Source: Puniceicoccales bacterium (GTDB taxonomy: Bacteria; Verrucomicrobiota; Verrucomicrobiia; Opitutales; UBA9783). Taken from it: a DNA stretch of 49,268 nucleotides. Numbering within the stretch: the stretch's first letter is position 1; the number at the start of each line of letters is the position of its first letter. Shown here piece by piece: positions 9,709 through 17,980 of this stretch. The notes under the pieces were generated by a model, which did no database searches, was not told the origin of the DNA, and was given only the letters and a program-made list of their open reading frames with translations. The stretch covers positions 1 through 49,268 of the forward strand of contig JAITJL010000027.1 of assembly GCA_031278975.1 (NCBI GenBank). The letters run 5' to 3'. A program made the translations under genes and the position numbers.

Positions 9709-10689
9709 ATGAGCAGTGTTCGTTCGAGTATTGCAGGTACAGCCAGCACAAATCAATATTCAGCTCCAGCAGACGATCTTGAAAAAATACGGGTAAATGG
9801 TTATCGCGCACTAGGGGGTACCCCATCATTAAACCAAACTGTTAATAGTTTACTAGATAATGTTTGCATTGCCACTTATGATGTGGACATGATAGGTGGC
9901 ACAGGATTTGTGGACACCAATCCCAACGTTGAACAATTAGAATAGCTTAAAAGACAATTAGAAGCGCTCGCTAGTTTGCCGACAGGTGATGCAACATTGC
10001 AAACATTGAATAATCTTTTGCATTCAAAAAATCAGAAACTAATGTTTGCTTTTACACTAGATAATGATTCAACTCCCAAATGTAGAATGAGTCCGACAAA
10101 CGTTGGTACCGCTGTGCGTATTCAATTACCCAAAAGTTGTGGTGCTACTGGATATGAAGTTCCTTTTTATAACACTACTACAGGTCGTGTTGTGCAGATT
10201 CAAGAACCGATAAGTCTTTGTATAGGGCATTAACTAATCCACGGCGTACAAAATTTGTGTGCTACTGACCCCAGATATGTGAGTCGTGACGTGGAGGAGA
10301 GGTTAAAGCAAAAGTTTTCATCATTGTTTCAAGATCCGCAGATGTCGGAGTGGTACAGACAATTTTTTGGAGGAACCGATCCCGCTACTTGGCCCGATGA
10401 ACTGCAAGCGATGGTATTAGGTATTGAAGTGGATGGACAAAGACTTAGTGAAGCTAATCTTATGGCGGAATGGTTGTCTGGGCAAGATGGCCTCATCCCA
10501 CGAGAACTTGCACAATACACAGGTACCTTAGTGCCTTTCGGCCATTTGGGGCCATATGATGAAATAAAAGAAAGAGATATGCAAAATTTTTGCGCATTAT
10601 TGCACCAATCGGGGTTGTTTGGTAATGTTCAGAAGCCTATATTGGAACCTGCACCTAAACCTACGCGTTGGCGGTGCGAGGTTGCATAA
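9709..10689 (+). pseudogene. broken M91 (NleD-like) metallopeptidase gene with two in-frame stop codons
   Basis: One reading frame runs from the ATG at 9709 to the stop at 10687-10689, interrupted only by TAG at 9943-9945 and TAA at 10231-10233. Across the second stop the text reads GH-stop-LIHGVQNL: changing TAA to GAA restores the zinc-peptidase motif HELIH, so the premature stop falls exactly on the catalytic Glu codon. Downstream, DELQAMVLGI followed by LSEANLMAE parallels EELYVALGI and LTENQLLIE in the intact M91-like protein at 11.8 kb. The restored product would be about 326 residues. No signal peptide is seen. No ATG follows either stop at a useful place, so separate small proteins are unlikely. 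The 3' end lies 4 bp from a tRNA-Arg gene on the other strand. Confidence 0.75.
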
Positions 10690-10693
10690 TGCC

Positions 10694-10769
10694 TGGCGGG
10701 GAAGATGGGAGTCGAACCCACGACCTTCGGTTTAGAAGACCGCTGCTCTATCCACTGAGCTACTTCCCC
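10694..10769 (-). tRNA. tRNA-Arg (anticodon UCU)
   Basis: Read on the minus strand this forms a full cloverleaf: acceptor GGGGAAG paired with CTTCCCC, D arm GCTC/GAGC, anticodon loop CTTCTAA with anticodon TCT, T arm GTGGG/CCCAT with loop TTCGACT, then discriminator G and an encoded CCA (10694-10696 on the plus strand is TGG). Total 76 nt. The first anticodon-stem pair (27-43) is a G-A mismatch; the other four pair. Confidence 0.95.
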
Positions 10770-10787
10770 CTGAAATTTTTACAAAAA

Positions 10788-10862
<75 letters not shown>

Positions 10863-11041
10863 GATTTGGTGACCCAGTAGACTTTTTATTTTCAGGCAAG
10901 TCAAGAAACAAATACGTAATCTAATGTTCGTACTTTATAGTTGTTCCTAAATTTTGTTAAACTACTTAAAACAGTGTGAGAACATATGATGCGGAGCGTT
11001 TTTAAGATTGTTTTAATTTTAGATTGACAAGATCACATTAT

Positions 11042-11776
11042 ATGAAAAATGGACTGTTAATATTTTCGAATGTAAAGAAATTTACGTTCTTCGGCTTATG
11101 TTTAGGTTTAGGCCTTGCCGTAGCCCAACCGGTTAGCATTTCCGAAAATGCAATGGCACTCATTCAAGATGAAAGCTATCAAAATATGTTAGGGACTCTT
11201 ACAAGTGAACATGAAGGTGAGATTTATGCCATATTCAAAGACATCGTACCAGCATCGGAGTATTGCATTGCAAAAGACAGTCCTGACTATCAGGAAGCCG
11301 GTGAATGTTGCTTACAAGAAAGACTAGACGCTGACGAACGGATTGGTCCAGAGTATTATATCGTACATCTAATTCGGGAAAACAATTGGAGTCTAAGACA
11401 AAATCCGCCCGCGGAAAGCACCGAAAAATCTTATTACGATGACGGGTACCGCACACTGGAAGTCTATGATCTACGAGGTGAAGATAATGTATACTGGGCA
11501 TTGTACCAGGCTGGATGGAGATTTATGGAAACTAACCCTAACTTGTCGCTCTTTTGCTTTAAGCATTTGCTTATCTTGAGTAACGGACAATTTCCATGCT
11601 TAGTGTGGAAAGGTGGCGACGAAAGAGCTATTGTACGGTTGAAAGTTGCTTTGAGAAAAGTGGCATCAAGCTTTTATAATCAAAGCTGGTGTACAGATGA
11701 CCTGTTTGAAAAGACAAGCCTAATGAGTAAATATCAGACACTGTGTTACGAAACAGATCGAGCCCTACGTTACTAG
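11042..11776 (+). CDS. secreted hypothetical protein
   Basis: A 244-residue protein starting at the ATG at 11042; a TTG six codons upstream is in frame but less likely. Residues about 1-30 form a Sec signal peptide (basic start, then hydrophobic glycine/leucine segment, cleavage near AVAQP). The mature part is acidic and contains about nine Cys residues, including a CC pair, suggesting disulfides in an oxidising compartment. No known motif is visible. The gene ends 7 bp before the M91-like metallopeptidase gene in the same direction, so the two are likely an operon, and this protein could be its partner, inhibitor or a co-exported factor. That is inferred only from position. Confidence 0.6.
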   Translation: MKNGLLIFSNVKKFTFFGLCLGLGLAVAQPVSISENAMALIQDESYQNMLGTLTSEHEGEIYAIFKDIVPASEYCIAKDSPDYQEAGECCLQERLDADERIGPEYYIVHLIRENNWSLRQNPPAESTEKSYYDDGYRTLEVYDLRGEDNVYWALYQAGWRFMETNPNLSLFCFKHLLILSNGQFPCLVWKGGDERAIVRLKVALRKVASSFYNQSWCTDDLFEKTSLMSKYQTLCYETDRALRY

Positions 11777-11783
11777 TTTTATC

Positions 11784-12641
11784 ATGAAGGCATCATCTCG
11801 GTTTGTTCCTCTGCTTTTTTTAATTTGCGTTCAATGCGTTATTCCATGGAACCAGCTTAGAGGATGTCCATGTCCGCAAGTAACCGATCTGTTTCAAGCA
11901 GCTTCTTGGTCTTCAGATGATCAAGCGTTATTGCAGCAAGAACTTGAGAGCCTTTGGAATCTACCCACAGGGAAGTTGATTATTATAACACTACGAGAAC
12001 TATTAGAAGAAGGAGGACAAAAAATTGAACTTAAGCCAGGAGAGGGTGCAGGTGCTGACCTTGATAGGACTACTTATAATCCATACTTGAAAGGTTTTTT
12101 AAGGAGAGTCCCTGCACCGTTTGCATGTTATCTCTTAGGTGAATGCGACGCAAGTGTGGGAGGATACAAAATTTGCAGAGGTGCCGTCCCTGCGTTTATA
12201 ATTTTGGGACACGAAATGTTACATCTTATTGACGGCCTCCAAAATCCACAAGATTTTGTAGCCTGTTCTCGAGGCGTAGAAGGTTGGAAGAGAAACAATG
12301 AAAATGCTCCTATATTAGCATTGACACAACATCCTTATTTTGATGAAATTTGGACTTCTCAGTGTGACAATAAGTACGAAGAGTTGTACGTTGCACTGGG
12401 AATCAATACCACACGTGAAGAACAACCCCCTCTAACCGAAAATCAGCTACTCATCGAAGCGGGTATTGGATTTAAGGTTGGGTACAGTCCCAATATGTGT
12501 TTCTATGAACATCCAAATGTTGTAAAGATTCTACTGGACCCTTATCATAAAAACCCGGAAGATGTGGCTGTCCGTGAAGGTCAATTTTTGTTTCTAGGCC
12601 CGCTCCACACTGCATATCATTTGATCGTCACGAGGCTTTAA
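11784..12641 (+). CDS. secreted HExxH metallopeptidase, M91 (NleD-like) family
   Basis: A 285-residue protein with an N-terminal hydrophobic signal segment (about 5-22). The zinc motif HEMLH is at residues 143-147, preceded by a hydrophobic strand (PAFIILG) as in gluzincins. About 50 residues on, YEELYVALGI (198-207) and then LTENQLLIEAGI (217-228) match the pattern I associate with peptidase family M91, the type III effector NleD group, where a downstream Glu is the third zinc ligand (candidates Glu199/Glu200). NleD cleaves host MAP kinases; the substrate here is unknown. The Sec-type signal peptide is unusual for a T3S effector and suggests Sec export instead, or a periplasmic role. Two broken relatives lie at 9.7 and 20.9 kb. 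Apparently the only intact copy in this window. Confidence 0.7.
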   Translation: MKASSRFVPLLFLICVQCVIPWNQLRGCPCPQVTDLFQAASWSSDDQALLQQELESLWNLPTGKLIIITLRELLEEGGQKIELKPGEGAGADLDRTTYNPYLKGFLRRVPAPFACYLLGECDASVGGYKICRGAVPAFIILGHEMLHLIDGLQNPQDFVACSRGVEGWKRNNENAPILALTQHPYFDEIWTSQCDNKYEELYVALGINTTREEQPPLTENQLLIEAGIGFKVGYSPNMCFYEHPNVVKILLDPYHKNPEDVAVREGQFLFLGPLHTAYHLIVTRL

Positions 12642-13163
12642 TAAGTAAATTTTCGTTTTTTAACTTACGAAAGGATTCTTTCGTTTTAAAAATACAATTA
12701 AATCAAGCTATATCAGCAACTTTACCAGGAGGAAGCAGCAAAGATGTTTTTAAGGATTGGAAAACTCAAGTGATGGTTAAGCTTCCCCAAAAGTCAGAAA
12801 GTCAGAAGTTCGCTCAACAAAGAGACGCTATGACAAAAAATAAATCTCTAAACCAAAAAATAGAGGCTTATCAGAAAGCTTATTTAGTTTTCGCAGAATC
12901 TATCCAAAACGGATGTTTTTCTTTATTACCGAAGGTACTTCATGCGTCAGGATGTTGCCTTAGCTTACGAAGTAGATTTGGAGGCAGTACTACCTAGTCA
13001 AGAATCGTTGTTGAGTCATCCGAAAATAAAAGCTGAACCCAATTTAGGTTTGATTCGATATGAATCTTTTTACCTAAAGACGGGAATGCTACTTCTAAAA
13101 ATAGGAGATGGCAAATCATTGACAGAGGCTATTCGCTGGTACAATGAAATACACCGTTTTTTT
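12642..13163 (+). pseudogene. frameshifted upstream part of the OTU-protease gene
   Basis: Immediately after the metallopeptidase stop there are two protein-like stretches in different frames that join end to end. The first is open from 12641 to the T5 run at 12916-12920 and contains ISATLPGGSSKDVFKDW. The second continues through RQDVALAYEVDLEAVLPSQE to the T7 run at 13157-13163. After that run the frame changes again into the OTU open frame. Removing one T from each run gives a single continuous protein of about 445 residues. I see no clear start codon for the first part. Either the gene is decayed, or the runs are slippery or miscalled. No domain is recognised in this N-terminal part. Confidence 0.55.
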
Positions 13164-13983
13164 GCCTTCCTCTAGATTTTTAGATGGATTCGATAACCTA
13201 AGCATGCAAGCAAGAGGCGAAGCATTACAGAGCGTAAATGTAGCTATAAGTCAATGGAGTCTAGACGGAGGTGTCCAACATCATATTCAATGCGAAAATT
13301 CTAGTATTCATTTAGAATTTCTTCAAGATGGAGATACTTATTTTTTATGTATTGATCCTAACAGTTCGCTTCTATGTTCGTCTCTTCAAACCCCAGAAGA
13401 TCCGGAAAGCTTAGGGGATCGAGAAAGACAGGCTCAAATAGAGCAAGGCGACCGAGTGGCACTAGAAATGATAGCAGCAGACTTCGCTGTAGCTATGGAT
13501 AACTTGCGAAAGACTATTATACCACAAATTAGAACAGCAGGATATACAGTATATCCCATTAGAGGTGACGGCAATTGTGGATTTTATGCCATTTTACAGG
13601 CGTTGCATCCGGACCAAGACTACGCACACGTGAGACCTGGTACGCCGCAATGGAATGATGCAGCGACATTACGTCAAAGGATTGTTGAAATAAACCCTGC
13701 TCTTTTCGCTCTTGGGGAGATGGTTGTAGGGCTACAAGATAGAGGAGGTCGATGGATGAGATTCGATGCTTTACCTGCCGTAGCACATCATTTGGCAATA
13801 ACTTATAGACGACCTCTCATTGCTATTAATACTAACCCAACTGAAACATACCCTATGTTTGCAATTTACAGGACTGATGGGAATATTCAATCGGCAGGTG
13901 ATTTTCCAGCAGCTTTGGCAGCTGCAGGTGAAAATCCCGTTATTTTATTGGGTACACCGGGTCACTGGAATATTGCAATGTAG
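13144..13983 (+). CDS. OTU-domain cysteine protease (deubiquitinase-like)
   Basis: This open frame encodes 279 residues with an OTU fold signature: GDGNCGFYAI at 141-150 (Asp142, catalytic Cys145) and the C-terminal catalytic His274 in TPGHWNI. Between them lie the expected helices and strands. OTU proteases remove ubiquitin or ubiquitin-like modifiers; bacteria lack ubiquitin, so in bacteria they are typically effectors of intracellular pathogens and symbionts (for example in Chlamydia and Legionella). The ATG at 13144 has no visible ribosome binding site and protein-like sequence continues upstream in shifted frames, so the present frame may be the surviving C-terminal part of a longer effector. 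The neighbouring M91-like protease and T3S genes fit a host-targeting role. No signal peptide in this part. Confidence 0.75.
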   Translation: MKYTVFLPSSRFLDGFDNLSMQARGEALQSVNVAISQWSLDGGVQHHIQCENSSIHLEFLQDGDTYFLCIDPNSSLLCSSLQTPEDPESLGDRERQAQIEQGDRVALEMIAADFAVAMDNLRKTIIPQIRTAGYTVYPIRGDGNCGFYAILQALHPDQDYAHVRPGTPQWNDAATLRQRIVEINPALFALGEMVVGLQDRGGRWMRFDALPAVAHHLAITYRRPLIAINTNPTETYPMFAIYRTDGNIQSAGDFPAALAAAGENPVILLGTPGHWNIAM

Positions 13984-14356
13984 TGTTTTACATTGTTGTG
14001 GACAATAAGCAGAATGTAAGCAATCTGTATTCGATAAAGGTTAGTTTGTAGCAAACTTTCTAGTTGTAAAGCATTGTTATATCTCTTTAAGTAGCAAAAA
14101 CATATAAATGCGTGTGCTTGTCTTCGAGAGGGCTAGACATCCTATTTTAAACTTAATGTGAAACCCACGCTGTTTTGCCTGCGCATCTACGGGTTGGTAC
14201 CCATGGCCTATTTTCTTGGTTGCATTTTTATCCCTTACAATCCAAAACCATAAGTGGCTTTACGCTTTCCTTGATCACGGAAAGCGAATGGAATTTTTGA
14301 AAACAAAGCGTAGACTTTTCTGCAAAAAACTTTCATAATAAAAGGGAAGGACACGT
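13984..14356. other. intergenic region upstream of the type III secretion pair
   Basis: About 370 bp without a convincing open frame. It must carry the terminator of the OTU gene and the promoter of the chaperone gene. The only structured element I see is the inverted repeat at 14263-14286. A GGGAAGG ribosome binding site precedes the chaperone ATG. Confidence 0.4.
14263..14286 (+). promoter_or_regulatory. perfect 8-bp inverted repeat upstream of the T3S chaperone gene
   Basis: CGCTTTCC and GGAAAGCG flank the 8-nt spacer TTGATCAC. It lies about 70 bp before the chaperone start. There is no T-run after it, so it looks more like an operator or RNA hairpin than a terminator. The function is inferred from position only. 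Confidence 0.3.
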
Positions 14357-14797
14357 ATGACGTTGCACGATTTTGTAGCATTTATTTATAAACAATTGGG
14401 AATGCCTGTGCCTAAGGTAAGTGAAGAGGCAAAATATGAATTCATTGTAGATGAGCATTGGGAAGTTTCCGTATACGCCAAACAAAAACAGTTTGTGCTT
14501 CAAGCTAAAATAGGAAAACCATTATCTCCATCCGACGAAGAACAAAATTGTACCTTGCTGAGAGAAATGTTAGATTTTAATTTAAAGACCATGCGTGTCA
14601 TGGACGAAATTTTGTGTATGGATGGTGAAATGCAACAATTGTACTGCAGAAAACTATTAAATCCATCCGATTTGAATGAGAGAAATGGCTGGAGTTTTGT
14701 GGAGGATTTTTTGGTAAATTTGGAAATTATTGAGGATCATTTTTTCTCCAATACTCCAAAGGATGAAGGCCCTATGCATCCAAGTTTCTTGTCTTAA
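14357..14797 (+). CDS. type III secretion chaperone, CesT/SycE-like class I
   Basis: A 146-residue acidic protein with the size, order of secondary structure and composition of class I T3S chaperones: an N-terminal helix (DFVAFIYKQLGMP), alternating strands containing the hydrophobic VYAKQKQFVLQAKIG segment, and a C-terminal helix (FVEDFLVNLEIIEDHF). Such chaperones act as cytoplasmic homodimers that bind effectors and deliver them to the export apparatus. A good ribosome binding site (GGGAAGG) precedes the ATG. The stop is 4 bp before the SctC start, so the two genes are an operon; in chlamydial-type systems a chaperone gene also sits beside the secretin gene. Family assignment rests on fold pattern and context, since these chaperones share little sequence identity. 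Confidence 0.7.
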   Translation: MTLHDFVAFIYKQLGMPVPKVSEEAKYEFIVDEHWEVSVYAKQKQFVLQAKIGKPLSPSDEEQNCTLLREMLDFNLKTMRVMDEILCMDGEMQQLYCRKLLNPSDLNERNGWSFVEDFLVNLEIIEDHFFSNTPKDEGPMHPSFLS

Positions 14798-14801
14798 ATA
14801 G

Positions 14802-16682
14802 ATGCTAAAGTGCTCAAAATTGTTTATTTTAGGTGCGTTTTGGATAGGCTCCAAGCTTTATTTGTGGGCAGGCGATCTTGTATTAAAACGTGCAAATCCA
14901 CAACTCAATGAAGAAAATAAGCCCAGAATTGCGATATCGCAATCGGAGCATGAGGAAGCTCCAGAGGTAAATCTAACCGAGTCTTCCGACGTAGATTCAA
15001 AAAAGCATTTATTCTGGCCTAGTGCCCTCGTATATCATTTTTCTTTTGGAGAAAAATTGCCTACGATGTTGAAAGATTTTTGCAACATGCAAGACGTCAA
15101 CGTAGTTTTGAGTGAACGACTGCTCGGCAGTGAAAAAACGGTGCATCGCTCTTTTAAGGATTCGCATCCGGTGGATATTTGGAATCAGCTTACAAGGTCG
15201 TACGGATTACTGTGGTTTTACGACGGCAACGTGTTGTATGTGTACGATACGACCGAAAGCGAAACGAAAACGCTGCAGGTGCATCCCGATCAAGTCAATG
15301 CTTTGGTTTCCGTTGTAAATCAATTGGGATTTTACAGTTCACGTATTGGTCTAAAAACTTTTAAAGAAGGAGGGGTCGTCATCACCAGCGGTCCTCCAAA
15401 GTTTACGCAGATCTTGGAGGATCTAACAAAAAATATGCGCTTTTACAAACAAGATGCGGCGGACGAAATAGACGTGCATGTTTTTTTATTAAAACATGCA
15501 TGGGCGCTGGATAAGACGATTGGAAGTGCGCAAGTACCGGGAGTTGCTACGTTGTTGCAAGAAATTTTGGGAAGCAATCAAAAAGGTAAGGACTCTGGGT
15601 TAAATAAACCCATAGATCCAAAAGTTGCCCACAAGGTTCAAGCTATTGGAGGATTATTGAGTCCATCGAATGATAAAGACAATGCAAACAAAAAGGAAGC
15701 GTCAGAGCAAGAAGAGGTTGCAAATGCGGTTGTTCCTCAAGGAGGTATTATCACGACGGATGGACGTCAGAATGCGATTATTGTAAAAGACTTAAAGAAA
15801 AACATGCCTTTGTACGAGGCTTTAATTGCAAAACTAGACGTTCCATTGGAACTGATAGAAATCCAGGCGGCCATTGTCAACGTGGACCGAGCCATGGGGT
15901 TAGGTTTGGGAACTAATACATTACACTTAAAGGGGACTAATCATGAGATTCATATTCAACCTTTAAAGCGGGAAGTGACAGACTTTTCGGGTAGTCTTAA
16001 AGGAATTGTTAACGGTAGAGAATTTTTGACAACGATACAAAGTTTAGAAAGTTCAAGTTTAACCAAATTGTTGGCACGACCTTCCGTGATTACTATGGAT
16101 AACATCACTGCCGTAATGGATCAAAGTCAAACCTACTATTTGCCCATAACGTCCGAAAAGTCTTCCGATATGTATTCTGTTACGGGTAGCACCACTCTCA
16201 AAGTTACACCGCACATTATTCGAGATGCCCATGGATGTAATCAAATTCAATTGTTGTTAGATATCAAAGATGAAACGGTCGTGCCGGGTACTGCTGAAAA
16301 AGATAAATCCAGCGTACATTCATCTTCCATTTTAACACAGGCTGTTGTGTACGAAGGTCAAAGTGTCTTAGTGGGAGGCTACTTTAATGAAAGCTTTAAA
16401 AAAGATGAAGCCGGTATTCCTCTGTTAAAAGATATTCCGATTTTAGGATACGCATTTAAGCATAAAAACAAAAATAAACAAGTAAGCGAACGTCTATTTT
16501 TAATTACCCCCACTATCATTCAATTGTCTGCCGGTCAGCCCAATGCCTACGAAGGATTCTTTGAAACGCCGCCTTCGTTCTTTAAACCTAGCGAAGGATT
16601 TTCTCCAAAACAAGAGGGAGACAATGAAGATGAGAATACATCGTTCACATCCTCCACGGAAGACACGTCAGACGACGCGTAA
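14802..16682 (+). CDS. sctC: type III secretion system outer-membrane secretin
   Basis: SctC forms the outer-membrane ring through which the T3S needle exits. The 626-residue protein has an N-terminal export segment (about 1-24), an acidic spacer, then N0/N1 domains beginning near residue 78 (VNVVLSERLLGSEKTVHRSF, about 105-125), an N3-like region with an insert, and the secretin core from about 340 to 590. The core shows the QAAIVNVDRAMGLGLG strand, VVYEGQSVLVGGYFNE and KDIPILGYAFKHKN followed by RLFLITPTII, all secretin hallmarks. The C-terminal 45 residues are acidic and Ser/Thr-rich. There is no Shine-Dalgarno before the ATG, consistent with coupling to the chaperone gene. Other T3S genes are not in this window, so the rest of the apparatus must lie elsewhere. 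Confidence 0.88.
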   Translation: MLKCSKLFILGAFWIGSKLYLWAGDLVLKRANPQLNEENKPRIAISQSEHEEAPEVNLTESSDVDSKKHLFWPSALVYHFSFGEKLPTMLKDFCNMQDVNVVLSERLLGSEKTVHRSFKDSHPVDIWNQLTRSYGLLWFYDGNVLYVYDTTESETKTLQVHPDQVNALVSVVNQLGFYSSRIGLKTFKEGGVVITSGPPKFTQILEDLTKNMRFYKQDAADEIDVHVFLLKHAWALDKTIGSAQVPGVATLLQEILGSNQKGKDSGLNKPIDPKVAHKVQAIGGLLSPSNDKDNANKKEASEQEEVANAVVPQGGIITTDGRQNAIIVKDLKKNMPLYEALIAKLDVPLELIEIQAAIVNVDRAMGLGLGTNTLHLKGTNHEIHIQPLKREVTDFSGSLKGIVNGREFLTTIQSLESSSLTKLLARPSVITMDNITAVMDQSQTYYLPITSEKSSDMYSVTGSTTLKVTPHIIRDAHGCNQIQLLLDIKDETVVPGTAEKDKSSVHSSSILTQAVVYEGQSVLVGGYFNESFKKDEAGIPLLKDIPILGYAFKHKNKNKQVSERLFLITPTIIQLSAGQPNAYEGFFETPPSFFKPSEGFSPKQEGDNEDENTSFTSSTEDTSDDA

Positions 16683-16742
16683 ATTTAATGAAGTATTTTC
16701 TAAAAGCTTTTAAATTAAACCCAATAGGGAAGCCATTTTATT

Positions 16743-16920
16743 AAGCAAAATGCCATCCGTGAATAATTAATTACCTCTCCTTTATATATTTTTCGTTAAA
16801 CGGCGATGTATAAGCAACCAATAGCCTCGTTAAGTAAACCGTGTCAAGAGTCGTACAAACTCATATAAAATCGTGAAATAATCCTGAACATCCGAAGATC
16901 TTCAAATATTCCAATGCTCA
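16743..16920 (-). pseudogene. decayed copy of the leader of the 48-kb surface-protein gene
   Basis: On the minus strand this segment aligns without large gaps to the minus strand of about 48310-48455. Shared blocks include TTGAAGAT.TTCGGATGTT, GAGGC.ATTGGTTGC and the translated pattern LVAYT-PF--KYI. In the 48-kb copy the frame continues into a long Cys-rich protein; here the frame has a TGA and then ends at TAA right after KYIKER. The homology does not continue toward the sctC end. So this is a paralog remnant, or a repeated leader element. A near-consensus promoter lies 30 bp upstream. Confidence 0.6.
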
Positions 16921-16949
16921 ACCACGACATCTTAAGTCTTCACAACTGC

Positions 16950-16979
16950 ATCGTAGCCTTTTTTCCCTACCTTTGTCAA
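16950..16979 (-). promoter_or_regulatory. sigma70-type promoter reading into the leader remnant
   Basis: On the minus strand the sequence is TTGACA, an 18-bp spacer, then TACGAT. The -35 is perfect and the -10 matches four of six consensus bases. It points toward the decayed leader copy at 16743-16920, which suggests that a short transcript may still be made there. Confidence 0.45.
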
Positions 16980-17604
16980 GGGTTTTTCAAGGGGGTTTTG
17001 GGAGGTCATTCCTGATTACAGTTTCTCCTTCTGCAAAAGTGTTTTGGGGAAACGGGTAACCCTGTTCGTTACAACTTGCGACACACAGCTGCGATTACCA
17101 TAAGTCGCATGGCGGTATCAGTTGCATCCTGGAGTAATGGAACTTCTGAGGGTACATCCCTAAATCAGCGGCAGTACAAACCGATTTTACCAAAACGCCA
17201 TAAAGTAGCACATTGGGCATAAACATGGTAAACATTGCGATATAAACCCTGAAGTTACACACGCACAATTCTCTACGGTCTTTGTTCGACACCACACCTC
17301 AACCAAGGTGAACTACAGCGTGTTCAACGGGCAATCATTCTCCTATTGACTCAAAAGTGTTTTTTCAAGGTGCCATTGGATCCAATAAAGACCGCATAAA
17401 GCAGTGAGGTTGAATACAACGGAACCGAAACTATTGCGGATGAAGTGTGTATGACGAGATCACCGACATTGGCAAAGATGTTACAATATCAAAAAAACGA
17501 TGCTTTCTGCTTACAATATTTTCCATCACTTCCATCTTACAAATTTGTACAAAACGCAGTTGACTTCAGCAGACTTTTTCATTGTGTTGATGGTGTCAAG
17601 GTTT
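16980..17604. other. gene-poor region between the leader remnant and tRNA-Phe
   Basis: About 620 bp with only short frames on both strands and no protein signature. A 66-codon minus-strand frame at 17095-17295 is hydrophobic and Cys-containing, but has neither a ribosome binding site nor a recognisable motif. The region probably holds further remnants of lost genes. Just before tRNA-Phe, TTGACT at 17560-17565 is a possible -35 for the tRNA. Confidence 0.35.
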
Positions 17605-17680
<76 letters not shown>

Positions 17681-17688
17681 CTATTTCC

Positions 17689-17717
17689 AAAGGGTTCAGC
17701 GGTTTTTGAACCCTTTT
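17689..17717 (+). terminator. terminator-like hairpin after tRNA-Phe
   Basis: AAAGGGTTCA and TGAACCCTTT form a perfect 10-bp stem with an 8-nt loop, followed by a short T-rich stretch (TCATTTC). The U-tract is weak, but the position directly after the tRNA supports a terminator. Confidence 0.6.
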
Positions 17718-17866
17718 CATTTCGCCCTGTCTATGTAAAATTGCGTATCTAAAAAATGTCCGAAGCTAAGGAAAACAAGATACACACAGATTTTTACCCT
17801 GTAAAATCTCTTTATTGGCAAAGCGTGTCATAGGCTACGTTGTTCTGGTCTAGCTTTTATTTACCG

Positions 17867-17896
17867 TGAAAAATCCGCCGTTAGATGGATTTTTCA
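17867..17896. terminator. terminator-like hairpin between tRNA-Phe and the glycosyltransferase pseudogene
   Basis: TGAAAAATCC and GGATTTTTCA form a perfect 10-bp stem with a 10-nt loop. It is 85 bp past the 3' end of the minus-strand glycosyltransferase pseudogene and could terminate it. The stem is A/T-rich with internal U-runs and could act in either direction. Confidence 0.4.
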
Positions 17897-17980
17897 GTCA
17901 TCTTGACTTTCGGAGCTGCTAAGTATAACAATGCCCTAAAAAATCATACCGCGCTGCTTCTTTAATTCCATAATAACGTA

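Noticed and set aside
9943..10233. Stop-codon reassignment or readthrough as an explanation for TAG and TAA in the M91-like gene
   Set aside because: TAA, TAG and TGA all end intact core genes normally, two different stops are involved, and neither has a recoding structure that I can see.
12770..13175. Two separate small genes of 75-77 codons before the OTU gene
   Set aside because: They join end to end with the OTU frame at T-runs and lack their own ribosome binding sites, so they are better read as parts of one broken gene.
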